The notes beneath the pieces were generated by a model, which worked only from the letters and a program-made list of their open reading frames with translations, ran no database searches and was not told the origin of the DNA. 64,000 nucleotides of DNA, taken from NCBI RefSeq assembly GCF_021869765.1, contig NZ_CP084580.1, forward strand, positions 2,790,001 through 2,854,000, given 5' to 3'. The stretch comes from Chryseobacterium sp. MEBOG06. GTDB taxonomy: Bacteria; Bacteroidota; Bacteroidia; Flavobacteriales; Weeksellaceae. Below, piece after piece: positions 35,672-45,173 of the stretch (position 1 is the stretch's first letter; each line of letters begins with the position of its first letter). Both the position numbers and the translations under genes were made by a program.

Positions 35672-36364
35672 ATGAAAAAGAGAATTATTTTCGTTTGCGC
35701 ATTAGCATTAAGCTTAACCGGTTTACAGGCACAACGCTGGGAACCGGTCTCTGAGAAAGTGACCCCTATAAGAAAGGAAGTCAATGTTTTATATTCCTAT
35801 AAGTTTGATCTTGCCTCTTTGAGGGATTTCTTAAAAAATGCTCCTGAAGCGGGACACGGAGCAAGTCCGGTAATAGTCTCCCTACCCACAACAGATGGGA
35901 AAGTTGAGAGGTTTTCTGTTTATAGCTCACCGGTAGTAGAGAAATCTATGGCAGAAAGATATGAGCTAGGGGCCTATACAGGTATAGGAGTAGATAATCC
36001 TAATAAGCGGATCAGATTTAGTACTGCACCTAATGATTTTCAGTCTATGCTTTTTGACTCCAGTACTGGAAAGTATGAGTTTATTGAGCCTCTTAATAAA
36101 GAAAAAGATGTTTATGGAGTCTTTTTTAAATCAAACAAATCGCAGAATGATCCTTTTGATTGCAGAACCTCAGAGCCTGAAAGCTCAAAAAAGGCAATCG
36201 CTAAGCTGTTAAAGTCGAAAAATGTCCTGAAGGGCTCAGGAAATTTTCATAAAAATAGTGAGCAGAAATACAGAACTTATAGAATCGCCATTTCTGTAAA
36301 TGGTGAATATACGCAGCTTGCGGGGGTGTACCTGGTGCAGCAGCCCGTATCAATGCTACGATGA
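35672..36364 (+). CDS. Reprolysin-like metallopeptidase, N-terminal part (frameshifted)
   Basis: 230 aa: signal peptide (MKKRIIFVCALALSLTGLQAQ), then a propeptide-like region beginning RWEPVSEKVTPIRKEVNVLYSYKFDLASLRDFL, the usual start of Bacteroidota secreted reprolysin-like zinc peptidases. The frame ends prematurely after YRIAISVNGEYTQLAG. Adding one G to the five-G run near 36320 would read through as GVPGAAARINATMNRVNG into the next frame, giving one 981-aa protein (35672-38616). The last ten or so residues of this fragment are therefore out of frame. Confidence 0.85.
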   Translation: MKKRIIFVCALALSLTGLQAQRWEPVSEKVTPIRKEVNVLYSYKFDLASLRDFLKNAPEAGHGASPVIVSLPTTDGKVERFSVYSSPVVEKSMAERYELGAYTGIGVDNPNKRIRFSTAPNDFQSMLFDSSTGKYEFIEPLNKEKDVYGVFFKSNKSQNDPFDCRTSEPESSKKAIAKLLKSKNVLKGSGNFHKNSEQKYRTYRIAISVNGEYTQLAGVYLVQQPVSMLR

Positions 36365-38616
36365 ACCGTGTAAACGGAGTATTTGAAAAGGATTTTGCTA
36401 TTCACATGATTGTTCAGGATTTCCCTCAGCTGATCTTTACTGATCCGGCTACTGATCCCTATACAACGGTTGTTACCAATGCTCCTGCAGCTTGGAATCT
36501 GGAAGTTCAGCAAACCCTTACCAACACTCCGGGTGTAGGCAGTGGAGCTTATGATATCGGACATTTCTTCGGCCACAAAGGAGGTGGAGGAAGTGCCGGT
36601 GATGTAGGAAACGTCTGCAGAAATCCTGTTGACAATGATGATGACACTTCAAAAGGAGCTGGAATTACATCACCGAGTACAGCCAATCAGCCCTTCGGTG
36701 ATAACTTTGATATAGATTTTGTGGCTCATGAAATTGGCCATCAGTTTGGGGCTGCCCATACGATGTCTCTTGCGCTACACGGTGCTCACATGGAACCTGG
36801 TTCAGGATCTACAATCATGGGGTATGCAGGGATTACCAATGCGAATGTTCAGATGCACTCAGATGCTTATTTTCATACCAAAAACATAGAAGAAGTAGCA
36901 AAATATACCAACTCTCAGGACTGTGGTAACATTACACAGGTTTCCAATACACCTCCTGTAATACAGCCGATGGCCAGCAAAATGATTCCAAAAGGAACTG
37001 CTTTTGTATTGACTGCTTCTGCAACGGATGCTCAAAACGACCCAATGACCTATACCTGGGAACAGTATGATCTTGCAGCTTCTACTTTCGGACCTGTAAA
37101 TGCAGCCCGAAATAATGGAGCGAACTTCAGATCTCTGACCCCAACAACCTCTCCTACACGTTATCTTCCTAAGTTGTCCACCGTTCTTAATGGTACTCTT
37201 TCAAATGCCACAGATTTTGAAACCGTTTCCAACGTACCTAGGACGATGAATTTCAAGGTAACAGTAAGGGATAACAACCAGGATATCAGCCAGCAGCAAA
37301 CTCAAAGCAGTTTGATGAAGGTAGATGTTGGAAATGAAGGACCATTCAAAGTGACTTCAACTACAATATATAATAATACTCCTGCGGCAATTACCTGGGA
37401 TGTAGTGAATACCAATAATGCTCCCTATAATGTGCAAAATGTAAAAATAGACTACACCACAGATAATGGTACTACATGGACCGTGATTACTCCGTCCACT
37501 CCAAATGACGGAGCAGAACCTTACTCATTTACTTCCTTGGCGGCCAACTCTACAGTAAAACTAAGAATAAGTGCTGTGGATAATATATTTTATGCAATAG
37601 GTAATGCTACTGTTTCTGCATCTGCAGGTGCGTGTACTACAGCAGCGGCAACAGGAATTACGGTGACAGGGATTACAAAATCTTCTGCAACTGTGAAATG
37701 GACCGCCCTGCAGGGAGCCACTTATTCTTTAATGTATAGAAAAATAGGAACAACAACATGGACTACAGTTCCTGTATCTACCAATGCCTACAATATCACC
37801 GGACTTATGGATGCCTCTCAATATGAGGTACAGGTAGCCAATGTATGCGGAGGAACACTAGGAAGTTATTCCACGTCAACCAATTTCTCAACCCTTTCAT
37901 TCGCAAAATGTAATATTACAGGAACAAGCGCAGCTGATGAGTATATCTCTAATGTTACTGTAACGCCTGTAGGAATGAACCCGGTTTCAAATAGCAGCAG
38001 CAATACTCCTTATACTGATTATACCGCAGATCCTTCGAAATTGATTACCCTTTCACAGGGATCTTCAGGAAATGTAATCAGTATTACCAAAGCATGGACC
38101 AGCCCTGATCAATACAATGACGGAGTTACGGCATGGATTGATTTCAATAGAGACGGAGTATTTTCTTCCTCCGAAATGATCTATACCAGCGTACCTAGTA
38201 TAATTACTCCTGTTTCAGGAACCTTCTCTGTTCCTGCAGACGCTTATACCGGAGGAAATGTTATCATGAGAGTTGCATTAGGCTATGATGTTCAGCCAAG
38301 CAGCGGATGCAGCAGTCTGCAGTACGGTGAGGTTGAAGACTATCCGGTTATTATTCAGCAGCTGCTTGCTACCACTGACGTGATCAAAGATAAAGCTTCA
38401 ATTCAGATCTTCCCTAACCCGGTAAGTGATATATTAAATGTAACACAGGTTTCATCTAAAGCTTTATATACCATCACCAATATGGCAGGACAGAAAGTAA
38501 TGAGCGGTCAGCTTACAGATAATAAAATATCTGTATCAAGACTAAGCACAGGAGCTTATATTATTTCAATTGAGGATAAAGGAACAACTTCAAATCTGAA
38601 ATTCATCAAAAAATAG
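36361..38616 (+). CDS. Reprolysin-like metallopeptidase, catalytic and C-terminal part (frameshifted)
   Basis: 751 aa. The zinc site HEIGHQFGAAH is at residues 123-133 of this frame (HExxHxxGxxH, metzincin type), followed by the GSGSTIMGYAGI Met-turn. Downstream are Ig/PKD-like modules, a fibronectin type III domain (ITKSSATVKWTALQGATYSLMYRKIG), a GEVEDY domain (WIDFNRDGVFSSSEMIY ... LQYGEVEDYPV) and a C-terminal T9SS type A sorting domain (IQIFPNPVSDILNV ... STGAYIISIEDKG). With its N-terminal part at 35672 it makes a secreted endopeptidase; alone it lacks a signal peptide. The ATG at 36361 is probably internal. Confidence 0.87.
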   Translation: MNRVNGVFEKDFAIHMIVQDFPQLIFTDPATDPYTTVVTNAPAAWNLEVQQTLTNTPGVGSGAYDIGHFFGHKGGGGSAGDVGNVCRNPVDNDDDTSKGAGITSPSTANQPFGDNFDIDFVAHEIGHQFGAAHTMSLALHGAHMEPGSGSTIMGYAGITNANVQMHSDAYFHTKNIEEVAKYTNSQDCGNITQVSNTPPVIQPMASKMIPKGTAFVLTASATDAQNDPMTYTWEQYDLAASTFGPVNAARNNGANFRSLTPTTSPTRYLPKLSTVLNGTLSNATDFETVSNVPRTMNFKVTVRDNNQDISQQQTQSSLMKVDVGNEGPFKVTSTTIYNNTPAAITWDVVNTNNAPYNVQNVKIDYTTDNGTTWTVITPSTPNDGAEPYSFTSLAANSTVKLRISAVDNIFYAIGNATVSASAGACTTAAATGITVTGITKSSATVKWTALQGATYSLMYRKIGTTTWTTVPVSTNAYNITGLMDASQYEVQVANVCGGTLGSYSTSTNFSTLSFAKCNITGTSAADEYISNVTVTPVGMNPVSNSSSNTPYTDYTADPSKLITLSQGSSGNVISITKAWTSPDQYNDGVTAWIDFNRDGVFSSSEMIYTSVPSIITPVSGTFSVPADAYTGGNVIMRVALGYDVQPSSGCSSLQYGEVEDYPVIIQQLLATTDVIKDKASIQIFPNPVSDILNVTQVSSKALYTITNMAGQKVMSGQLTDNKISVSRLSTGAYIISIEDKGTTSNLKFIKK

Positions 38617-38641
38617 CATATTATTATAATATATATATATT

Positions 38642-38665
38642 AAAGCCCGGTTATTTCCGGGCTTT
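38642..38665 (+). terminator. Rho-independent terminator
   Basis: Perfect 9-base GC-rich stem AAAGCCCGG / CCGGGCTTT with a TTATTT loop; the T-run is short. Confidence 0.7.
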
Positions 38666-38710
38666 GGTATGTATTAAAAAAAATAGCTGATCAATTTTTG
38701 TTCTCTGCCC

Positions 38711-38740
38711 TTTGGCTGTTAATTTAATTTTCTATTTTTG
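38711..38740 (+). promoter_or_regulatory. Promoter of the M1 peptidase gene
   Basis: TTTG at 38711 and TATTTTTG at 38733, 18 bases apart: both elements perfect, ending 23 bases before the start codon. Confidence 0.7.
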
Positions 38741-38763
38741 AAAAGATTATAATAAAGTATTAA

Positions 38764-40395
38764 ATGAAAAAATTATCATATACACTCTTATTTGCATCAG
38801 GGCTGGTCTTTGGTCAGTTCTTTGAAAAAGATAAGGTTTTCACCAAACAGGATACGTTAAAGGGTTCCAATACTTCATTCCGGGATTTCTGGGATGTAAA
38901 GAAATATGATCTTTCTGTAGAACCTGATTTTGAAAAGAAAAGCATCAAAGGAAGCAATAAAATAAGCTTTGAAATCATAAAAGATATTACCAGCCCTACA
39001 TTCCAGATTGATTTACAACAGCCTATGAAAGCTGATAACGTATCCGGTAACTTTCCTATTGCCAATTATAAGCAGGACGGTGATTTTATTTTTATTACCA
39101 CTCAGAAGAAATTTAAAAAAGGAGAAAAATATAGTATTGATGTTACTTATTCCGGAAACCCTACAATTGCTAAAAATGCTCCATGGGATGGTGGATGGGT
39201 TTTCACTAAAGATGAAAAAGGGAATCCATGGATGAGTGTTGCAGATGAAGGAATCGGGGCATCTATCTGGCTTCCTACCAAAGACATATGGAGTGACGAA
39301 CCTGATAATGGGATCGTTATGAAAATTATTACTCCCAATGATCTTGTAGGCGTAGGAAACGGAAGATTGATTGATAAAAAAACTGAAGGCAGCAAAACAA
39401 CGTATACCTGGCAGGTGAAGAATCCAATCAATGCGTACTCCATCATTCCTAATATTGGTAAGTATGTGAATTTTAAAGATACTTTCGATGGGGAAAAAGG
39501 AAAGCTCGACTTAGATTACTGGGTACTGGATTATAATCTTGATAAGGCTAAAAAACAGTTTCAACAGGTAAAACCTATGCTTTCGGCTTTTGAATATTGG
39601 TTCGGACCTTATCCATTTTATGAAGATTCCTACAAACTGGTAGACTCACCGTATCTAGGAATGGAACATCAAAGTAATGTGGCCTATGGAAATGACTATC
39701 AGAACGGCTACCGAGGAAGGGATCTTTCCGGAACCGGTGTGGGAATGAAGTGGGATTATATCATCATCCATGAAAGCGGCCACGAATGGTTTGCGAACAA
39801 TATCACGGCAAAAGATCAGGCAGATATGTGGATTCATGAGAGTTTTACCATGTATTCCGAAGTCCTTTTTACCGAAAAATATCTGGATAAAAAATCGGCA
39901 GATATCTATATGATAGGTCTTAGAAATATCATTAACAATGATGTTCCTATCATCGGAAAATATGGGGTAAGGAATGAAGGAAGCGGTGATATGTACCCTA
40001 AGGGAGCCAATATGATTCATACGATAAGACAGGTCATCAATAATGATGAAAAATTCAGACAGATTTTAAGAGGGCTGGGTAAAGATTTTTATCATCAGAC
40101 TGTTACCACCCAGCAGATTGAAAATTATATTTCATCAAAATCAGGAATTGACTTTTCAAGTATTTTTGATCAGTACCTGAGAACTACAATGATTCCTACT
40201 CTTGAATATTCTCAAAATGGAGAAACCCTGAAATTCCGCTATACAGAGGTCGTGAAAAATCTAAAATTACCTATAATAATCAATGGTGATCAGACTATTA
40301 CTCCTACTGATCAGTGGCAGACTGTAACCCTTAAGAAAAACAGTCCGGTTGAGTTTAACCCGAACTATTATATTAATTATAAGAGTGTTCAATAA
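38764..40395 (+). CDS. M1 family metallopeptidase (aminopeptidase-like), secreted
   Basis: 543 aa with a signal peptide (1-18, LVFGQ). The N-terminal beta domain begins FWDVKKYDLSVEPDFEKKSIKG. The exopeptidase motif is GMEHQSNVAYG (a GAMEN equivalent). The zinc site is H336-E337-x2-H340 (HESGH) plus E359 in WIHESFTMYSE, at the canonical 19-residue spacing. These enzymes remove N-terminal residues from peptides. The C-terminal domain is short compared with aminopeptidase N. Signal peptide but no T9SS domain, so probably periplasmic. Confidence 0.92.
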   Translation: MKKLSYTLLFASGLVFGQFFEKDKVFTKQDTLKGSNTSFRDFWDVKKYDLSVEPDFEKKSIKGSNKISFEIIKDITSPTFQIDLQQPMKADNVSGNFPIANYKQDGDFIFITTQKKFKKGEKYSIDVTYSGNPTIAKNAPWDGGWVFTKDEKGNPWMSVADEGIGASIWLPTKDIWSDEPDNGIVMKIITPNDLVGVGNGRLIDKKTEGSKTTYTWQVKNPINAYSIIPNIGKYVNFKDTFDGEKGKLDLDYWVLDYNLDKAKKQFQQVKPMLSAFEYWFGPYPFYEDSYKLVDSPYLGMEHQSNVAYGNDYQNGYRGRDLSGTGVGMKWDYIIIHESGHEWFANNITAKDQADMWIHESFTMYSEVLFTEKYLDKKSADIYMIGLRNIINNDVPIIGKYGVRNEGSGDMYPKGANMIHTIRQVINNDEKFRQILRGLGKDFYHQTVTTQQIENYISSKSGIDFSSIFDQYLRTTMIPTLEYSQNGETLKFRYTEVVKNLKLPIIINGDQTITPTDQWQTVTLKKNSPVEFNPNYYINYKSVQ

Positions 40396-40401
40396 AATAA
40401 A

Positions 40402-40440
40402 AAGGCAAATTCGCGATTCAGCAAATTTGCCTTCTTGCTT
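40402..40440 (+). terminator. Rho-independent terminator after M1 peptidase
   Basis: Arms AAGGCAAATT / AATTTGCCTT (10 bases, perfect) with a 12-base loop and T-rich tail. Confidence 0.75.
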
Positions 40441-40531
40441 TTCTGTAATAAAATTTTAAGAAAAGTTTAATACTCCCATCCGTAACAAAACGATAAAAAA
40501 AGCAACTATTTAATTATAAGATTTAAACCTA

Positions 40532-42388
40532 ATGAGAAAAATAGCATTAAGTCTGGGCCTATTCGCAGCTTTCTTAGCGAATGCACAGTCCATCAAAACA
40601 ACTATTGACCTTGTGAATGTAAAAGATGACAAGGTTGCCGTTACTATGGAATTTCCAAAAATGAAATCCGGTGATGTCAAATTTCATTTCCCTAAAACAG
40701 TTCCCGGAACCTATTCTGAAGATGATTACGGAAGATTTATAGAAGGAATTAAATTCTATGATAATAAAGGCAAAGAACTTACCTATACAAAAGTAAATGA
40801 TAATACATATTCTTTAAAAAACGCTCAAAACCTGAGTAAGATATCTTATCTGGTGAACGACAGTTTTGATGAAGAAATGGATACGTCAAAGCATAAAGCT
40901 GTTTTTTCTCCGTCAGGAACGGATATTGAGCAGGGAAAAGTTTATATGGTTAATACTCACGGATTTATTGGCTATATAGACAATATGCAGGATGTTCCTT
41001 ATCAGCTGATTATTCAAAAACCAACTGATTTCTACGGTACAACAGCTTTAGTAGATCAGGATAAATCAGATTCTACAGATACCTTTACATTAGCCAATTA
41101 TGCTAAAGTAACAGATTCGCCGTTAATGTATACCAAGCCTGATTTCATTACCTTCAATGCAGGAGGAATGGAGCTTGTTCTTGGAGTGTACTCTCCGACC
41201 GGAAAATACAAAGCAGCGGATTTTAAAGATAATCTGGAGAAAATGGTTATTGCCCAGAAGAAATTTCTGGGAGATATGAATACCAACAAAAAGTATGCGA
41301 TCATGCTTTATCTTGCCGGAGGAGACGGGCCGAAAATCAAAGGATTTGGAGCGCTGGAACACCATGAGTCTACCAGCGTTGTTCTTCCTGAAGGAATGCC
41401 GAAAGATGCTATTGACAATACGATTACAGATGTGGTTTCTCACGAGTTTTTCCATACTGTCAACCCATTAAAAACCCATTCTGAAGAGATTCATTATTTC
41501 GATTATGCAGATCCTAAAATGTCTCAGCATCTATGGATGTATGAAGGCGGAACAGAATATTTTGCCAATTTATTCCAGGTTCAGGAGGGTCTTATTGATA
41601 AAGAACACTTCCTTCAGAGAATTGGTGAAAAAATAGCAAACTCCAAAAATTATGATGATACCATGCCATTTACGGTAATGAGTAAAAATGTATTGAAAGA
41701 GCCTTATAAAGATCAGTACAGAAACGTTTATGAAAAAGGAGCTCTGTTGGCAATGTGCCTTGATATTGAGCTGAGAAAGCTTTCCAATGGAGAAATGGGC
41801 TATCGTGATATGATCAGAAAGCTGTCTCAGAGATTTGGAGAAAACAAACCTTTTAAAGATGATAAGCTGATTGACGAGCTGGTAACCGTAACAGGATATC
41901 CGCAGGTAAAAGATTTCTATAATAAATATATTGCAGGAAACCAGCCAACTCCCTACGCAGAATACCTGAAAATGGTAGGTGTAGATATACAAAAGCAGGA
42001 AAGCCGGCCTCTTTTCTGGTTTATTAAGGATCCTAACCAAACCGGTTTTGATGATAAAAACAATGCATTTGCTTTCGATGAAAGTTCCGCCCTTTCACCT
42101 TTCGCAAAAAGTATAGGATTTAAAATCACCGACCAGGTACTTGCTTTAGATGGAAAAACTGTAGATATCAAAAAAGTACAGGATTTCATTGGCTATACCC
42201 AAACCATCAAAGACGGGCAGGATGTCACGGTAACTATCCTGAGGGATAATGCCGGAAAGAAAGAGAAAATGACTTTAAAAGGAAAAGCTATTCTTGAGAA
42301 AATGACCATGGAAACACCCGTATTCAAGGCCAATCCAAGTCCGGAAGAGCTGAAACTTCAAACCCAGTGGCTTACTGGTAAAAAATAG
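40532..42388 (+). CDS. M61 family metallopeptidase with PDZ domain, secreted
   Basis: 618 aa with a signal peptide (1-19, FLANAQ). N-terminal beta domain as in glycyl aminopeptidases (FHFPKTVPGTYSEDDYGRFIEGI). The zinc site is H304-E305-x2-H308 (SHEFFHTVNP) with the third ligand in LWMYEGGTEYFANL. A PDZ-like domain is at about 500-590 (GFKITDQVLALDGKTVDIKKVQDFI). It follows the M1 peptidase gene by 136 bases with a terminator between, so the two peptidases are separate units with probably related roles in periplasmic peptide degradation (inference). Confidence 0.92.
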   Translation: MRKIALSLGLFAAFLANAQSIKTTIDLVNVKDDKVAVTMEFPKMKSGDVKFHFPKTVPGTYSEDDYGRFIEGIKFYDNKGKELTYTKVNDNTYSLKNAQNLSKISYLVNDSFDEEMDTSKHKAVFSPSGTDIEQGKVYMVNTHGFIGYIDNMQDVPYQLIIQKPTDFYGTTALVDQDKSDSTDTFTLANYAKVTDSPLMYTKPDFITFNAGGMELVLGVYSPTGKYKAADFKDNLEKMVIAQKKFLGDMNTNKKYAIMLYLAGGDGPKIKGFGALEHHESTSVVLPEGMPKDAIDNTITDVVSHEFFHTVNPLKTHSEEIHYFDYADPKMSQHLWMYEGGTEYFANLFQVQEGLIDKEHFLQRIGEKIANSKNYDDTMPFTVMSKNVLKEPYKDQYRNVYEKGALLAMCLDIELRKLSNGEMGYRDMIRKLSQRFGENKPFKDDKLIDELVTVTGYPQVKDFYNKYIAGNQPTPYAEYLKMVGVDIQKQESRPLFWFIKDPNQTGFDDKNNAFAFDESSALSPFAKSIGFKITDQVLALDGKTVDIKKVQDFIGYTQTIKDGQDVTVTILRDNAGKKEKMTLKGKAILEKMTMETPVFKANPSPEELKLQTQWLTGKK

Positions 42389-42397
42389 AATAAAGGC

Positions 42398-42429
42398 GAG
42401 GCTGTTCTGAAAAGTTCAGCCTCTTTTTT
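42398..42429 (+). terminator. Terminator after M61 peptidase
   Basis: GAGGCTG / CAGCCTC stem with a 12-base loop followed by seven T. Confidence 0.8.
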
Positions 42430-42472
42430 TAGATATGAAATCCTTCTATGAGAATATTTATAGCAAAAAAAT

Positions 42473-42504
42473 AAACGTTATAAGTTTAGAAACCTATAAC
42501 GTTT
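42473..42504 (-). terminator. Terminator of the dacB-kinase operon
   Basis: Long near-perfect stem AAACGTTATAAGTTT / AAACCTATAACGTTT with one mismatch. The minus strand continues into ATTTTTTT, so it ends the leftward operon, and the flanks may allow use in both directions. Confidence 0.75.
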
Positions 42505-42532
42505 TAATATTTAATCAGGAAAGATATTTTAT

Positions 42533-43699
42533 TTACCCTTTTTTTATCGTTATTCTGAAGGTACTTCCCTTTCCTATTTCAGTCTGAGAAATCTTAATAT
42601 CTCCGTTGTGGTACTCATGTATAACCCTTCTTGCTAAGGAAAGCCCCAGTCCCCAGCCTCTTTTTTTGGTAGAATATCCGGGATTAAAAGCATTTCTCGC
42701 CTGCTGTTTTGTCATTCCGCTTCCGTTGTCTTTTACTTCCACCAGAATATTTTTGTTCCTTTCAAATACAGACATGGTGATGGCTCCCTCCCCTTTCATA
42801 GCATCTACTGCATTTTTCACAAGGTTTTCAATCACCCAGCTCATCAGAATTTTATTATGCGGAACCAAAAGCGGATAGGAAGGAAGATGGAGCGTGAAAT
42901 CTATTTTCCTGGAAATTCTGGTTTTCAGGTAATCATAATTCTCCTGAATCGTTTCATTGAGATTCATATCATTCAGCTCAGGAATAGAGCCTATTTTTGA
43001 GAATCGTTCAGAGATTGTTCTTAGTCTTTCGATATCTTTTTCTATTTCATGTACACCTTCTGATTCGGGATTATCCAGCTTCATGATTTCCATCCAGCCA
43101 ATCATTGAAGACAAAGGCGTTCCGATCTGATGGGCTGTCTCTTTAGCCAGACCTGCCCAGAGGTAACCTTCATCTGTTTTTTTAATGGTTCTGAAAAACC
43201 AGAATGAGAAACCAAAATACAGAAGAATAAACAATCCCAAGATATAAGGGGAATACCGCAGATTGTTGAGCAGCTTCGAGTTATCATAATACACAAACTG
43301 ATTATTCCCGTCCGGCACTTTGATCTCTATCGGATCATAGTTTTTCTCCATATTCCTTATAAGATCATTAAGCTCTTCGGGGTTTTTGATGGTGCTTTCA
43401 GGGATATTCCTGTAATACCCAAGATCAAGAATCGGATTTTTGTACTTATCCGTTACAATAAACGGAATGGTATTATTAATATTAAGGATATCCGGGAGCA
43501 GATCCAGAACGTCAGTATCCGGAGTTTTTACTTCCTGCTGTATCCGAATGGCTTTGGAAAGAAGGCTGATCCTTTTTATCTCCTCTTTTCTGAGAAAATT
43601 AATAAGCGATGTTGAAGCCGCTACAATGGCAATTACCAAAGTAGTCATAACTACAAAAATAATCCAGTTATTCAGTCTGGTGAGTATTGATTTTCTCAA
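42533..43699 (-). CDS. Sensor histidine kinase
   Basis: 388 aa. Two transmembrane helices (about 12-34 and 152-170) enclose a roughly 115-residue extracytoplasmic sensor region. The cytoplasmic kinase begins with the phospho-acceptor H190 in AKETAHQIGTPLSSMIGWME, and the ATPase domain has the N box (NLVKNAVDAM), DNGSGM (G1), an F-box-like NAFNPGYSTKK and GWGLGLSLARRVI (G2). No response regulator is adjacent, so it is an orphan kinase. It starts 7 bases after the dacB stop, so the two are co-transcribed, which suggests a cell-wall or envelope signal (inference). Confidence 0.92.
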   Translation of the reverse strand: MRKSILTRLNNWIIFVVMTTLVIAIVAASTSLINFLRKEEIKRISLLSKAIRIQQEVKTPDTDVLDLLPDILNINNTIPFIVTDKYKNPILDLGYYRNIPESTIKNPEELNDLIRNMEKNYDPIEIKVPDGNNQFVYYDNSKLLNNLRYSPYILGLFILLYFGFSFWFFRTIKKTDEGYLWAGLAKETAHQIGTPLSSMIGWMEIMKLDNPESEGVHEIEKDIERLRTISERFSKIGSIPELNDMNLNETIQENYDYLKTRISRKIDFTLHLPSYPLLVPHNKILMSWVIENLVKNAVDAMKGEGAITMSVFERNKNILVEVKDNGSGMTKQQARNAFNPGYSTKKRGWGLGLSLARRVIHEYHNGDIKISQTEIGKGSTFRITIKKG

Positions 43700-43706
43700 A
43701 GTTATT

Positions 43707-45080
43707 TTATTTTAAAATATTCAGGATTTTCTGCAGTTCTGTACTTCCGCTACCCTGATAATTGTTGATAATAATCGAGAATACATATTTTTTGCCATCT
43801 TTAGCGGTATGATAACCGGCAAAAGATTTAGTGTCTCTCATCGTCCCGCTCTTCATTTTCATGCCATTGTCCTGCATGGGAAAACCATCGTAATAGGCAT
43901 CAAACCATGACTGTTTTTTAGCATATAAAAGAGCCTGTACTTCTGCTTTCGCGGCAACGTAGTTCTGAGGGGAAAGTCCGCTTCCGTCTGCAAAATTGAT
44001 CATATTTGGGTTGATTCCCTTTGATTTCCAGAATTCTTTCAGATAAGAAACTCCACTTTTAAAGCTGGGATCTTCTTTTTTCTCTTTTCCAAGGGTTTTA
44101 ATTAAAGTTTCACCATAAAGATTGATACTTTTTCTTAGAAACCAATAAACAATTTTATCCAGAGATGGAGACTGATAAGTCAGAATGATATTGTTTTGGG
44201 GAGCTTTCAGAATCTGTTTACCTTCTATTTCAAGCTGTGAATTCGTCACTGCTTTTCCGGAAAGCTCAACTCCTGATTCCTTCAGCCACTGTTTCACCTC
44301 TGCAGCCAGCTGCAAAGGCGGGTTAGGAGTAGATCCGGAAACCGTTACAGCCTTTCCTCCCGGAAGCATTCCGTTAATCAGGGCGACATTAGAATGAGGG
44401 GCAGTGAAAATCAAACTCTGATCTGAGCTTCCTCCCGTTTTCAGGTCATTCAGCCATTGTACTCCTTCTAAAGGATAAGAAAATCCTTTAAAATCAGTCC
44501 CGTTCATGGTCATATCAAACTGGTTTTCTCTCCAGTTGATTCCCCAGACTCCTGCTCCATAATAATTTCCCAGATCATCCCACGGCCATCCTCCCGGAAT
44601 AGTCTGATGATCAAAGTAAGAATCATCAATCACCAGATCGCCTGATATTTTTTTGATTCCTGAGCTTTTAAGAGCTTCTATAAATTTTTTTTTAAAATTT
44701 TCGGGTTTATAGCCCTCATAGCGCCAGCTTCCCAGTGTAGGATCACCATTGGAACGTATAAAAAGATTTCCATTTAAAGTTCCTCCTGACAACGTTCCGG
44801 AATATCCGGAAGTTGTGGTATAGGTATAATTCTTCCCTAGGGTTTCCAGAGCAGCGGCGGCTGTGAAAATTTTCTGGGTAGAGGCTGTCGAAAGCCCCTT
44901 ATTCCCCTGATATTCATAGATAAAACTACCATTTTCATCAGCAACATAAAATGACAGGCCGGAAGAAACAGCGCCGGAAGAATCCATAAAATCTTTGGTT
45001 GCTTTATCCAGTTTCTGAGCAATATTCTGAGCAGAAACAACCTGTATACACAGGGTAAGGACTGCAAGTGTTTTTTTCAT
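43707..45080 (-). CDS. dacB: D-alanyl-D-alanine carboxypeptidase/endopeptidase (PBP4, family S13)
   Basis: 457 aa with a signal peptide (1-18, VVSAQ). The three penicillin-binding motifs are present: S67-T-Q-K70 (SxxK), S-I-N in RKSINLYGETL (SxN) and KSG in MKMKSGTMRDTKSFAGY (KTG position), plus the S13-typical FADGSGLSPQNYV. It trims or cleaves peptidoglycan cross-links in the periplasm. First gene of a two-gene minus operon with a histidine kinase. Confidence 0.93.
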   Translation of the reverse strand: MKKTLAVLTLCIQVVSAQNIAQKLDKATKDFMDSSGAVSSGLSFYVADENGSFIYEYQGNKGLSTASTQKIFTAAAALETLGKNYTYTTTSGYSGTLSGGTLNGNLFIRSNGDPTLGSWRYEGYKPENFKKKFIEALKSSGIKKISGDLVIDDSYFDHQTIPGGWPWDDLGNYYGAGVWGINWRENQFDMTMNGTDFKGFSYPLEGVQWLNDLKTGGSSDQSLIFTAPHSNVALINGMLPGGKAVTVSGSTPNPPLQLAAEVKQWLKESGVELSGKAVTNSQLEIEGKQILKAPQNNIILTYQSPSLDKIVYWFLRKSINLYGETLIKTLGKEKKEDPSFKSGVSYLKEFWKSKGINPNMINFADGSGLSPQNYVAAKAEVQALLYAKKQSWFDAYYDGFPMQDNGMKMKSGTMRDTKSFAGYHTAKDGKKYVFSIIINNYQGSGSTELQKILNILK

Positions 45081-45173
45081 TACATTGTAGTTTGGTTCTT
45101 TACTTTACTGCTATTCTGAGGTTCTACTGATTACAGCAGTCTTTTTAGCATTGTAAAACTTTATCAAATATAG

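Noticed and set aside
36277..36576. Minus-strand open frame across the metallopeptidase junction
   Set aside because: Antisense shadow; the plus strand carries the catalytic domain.
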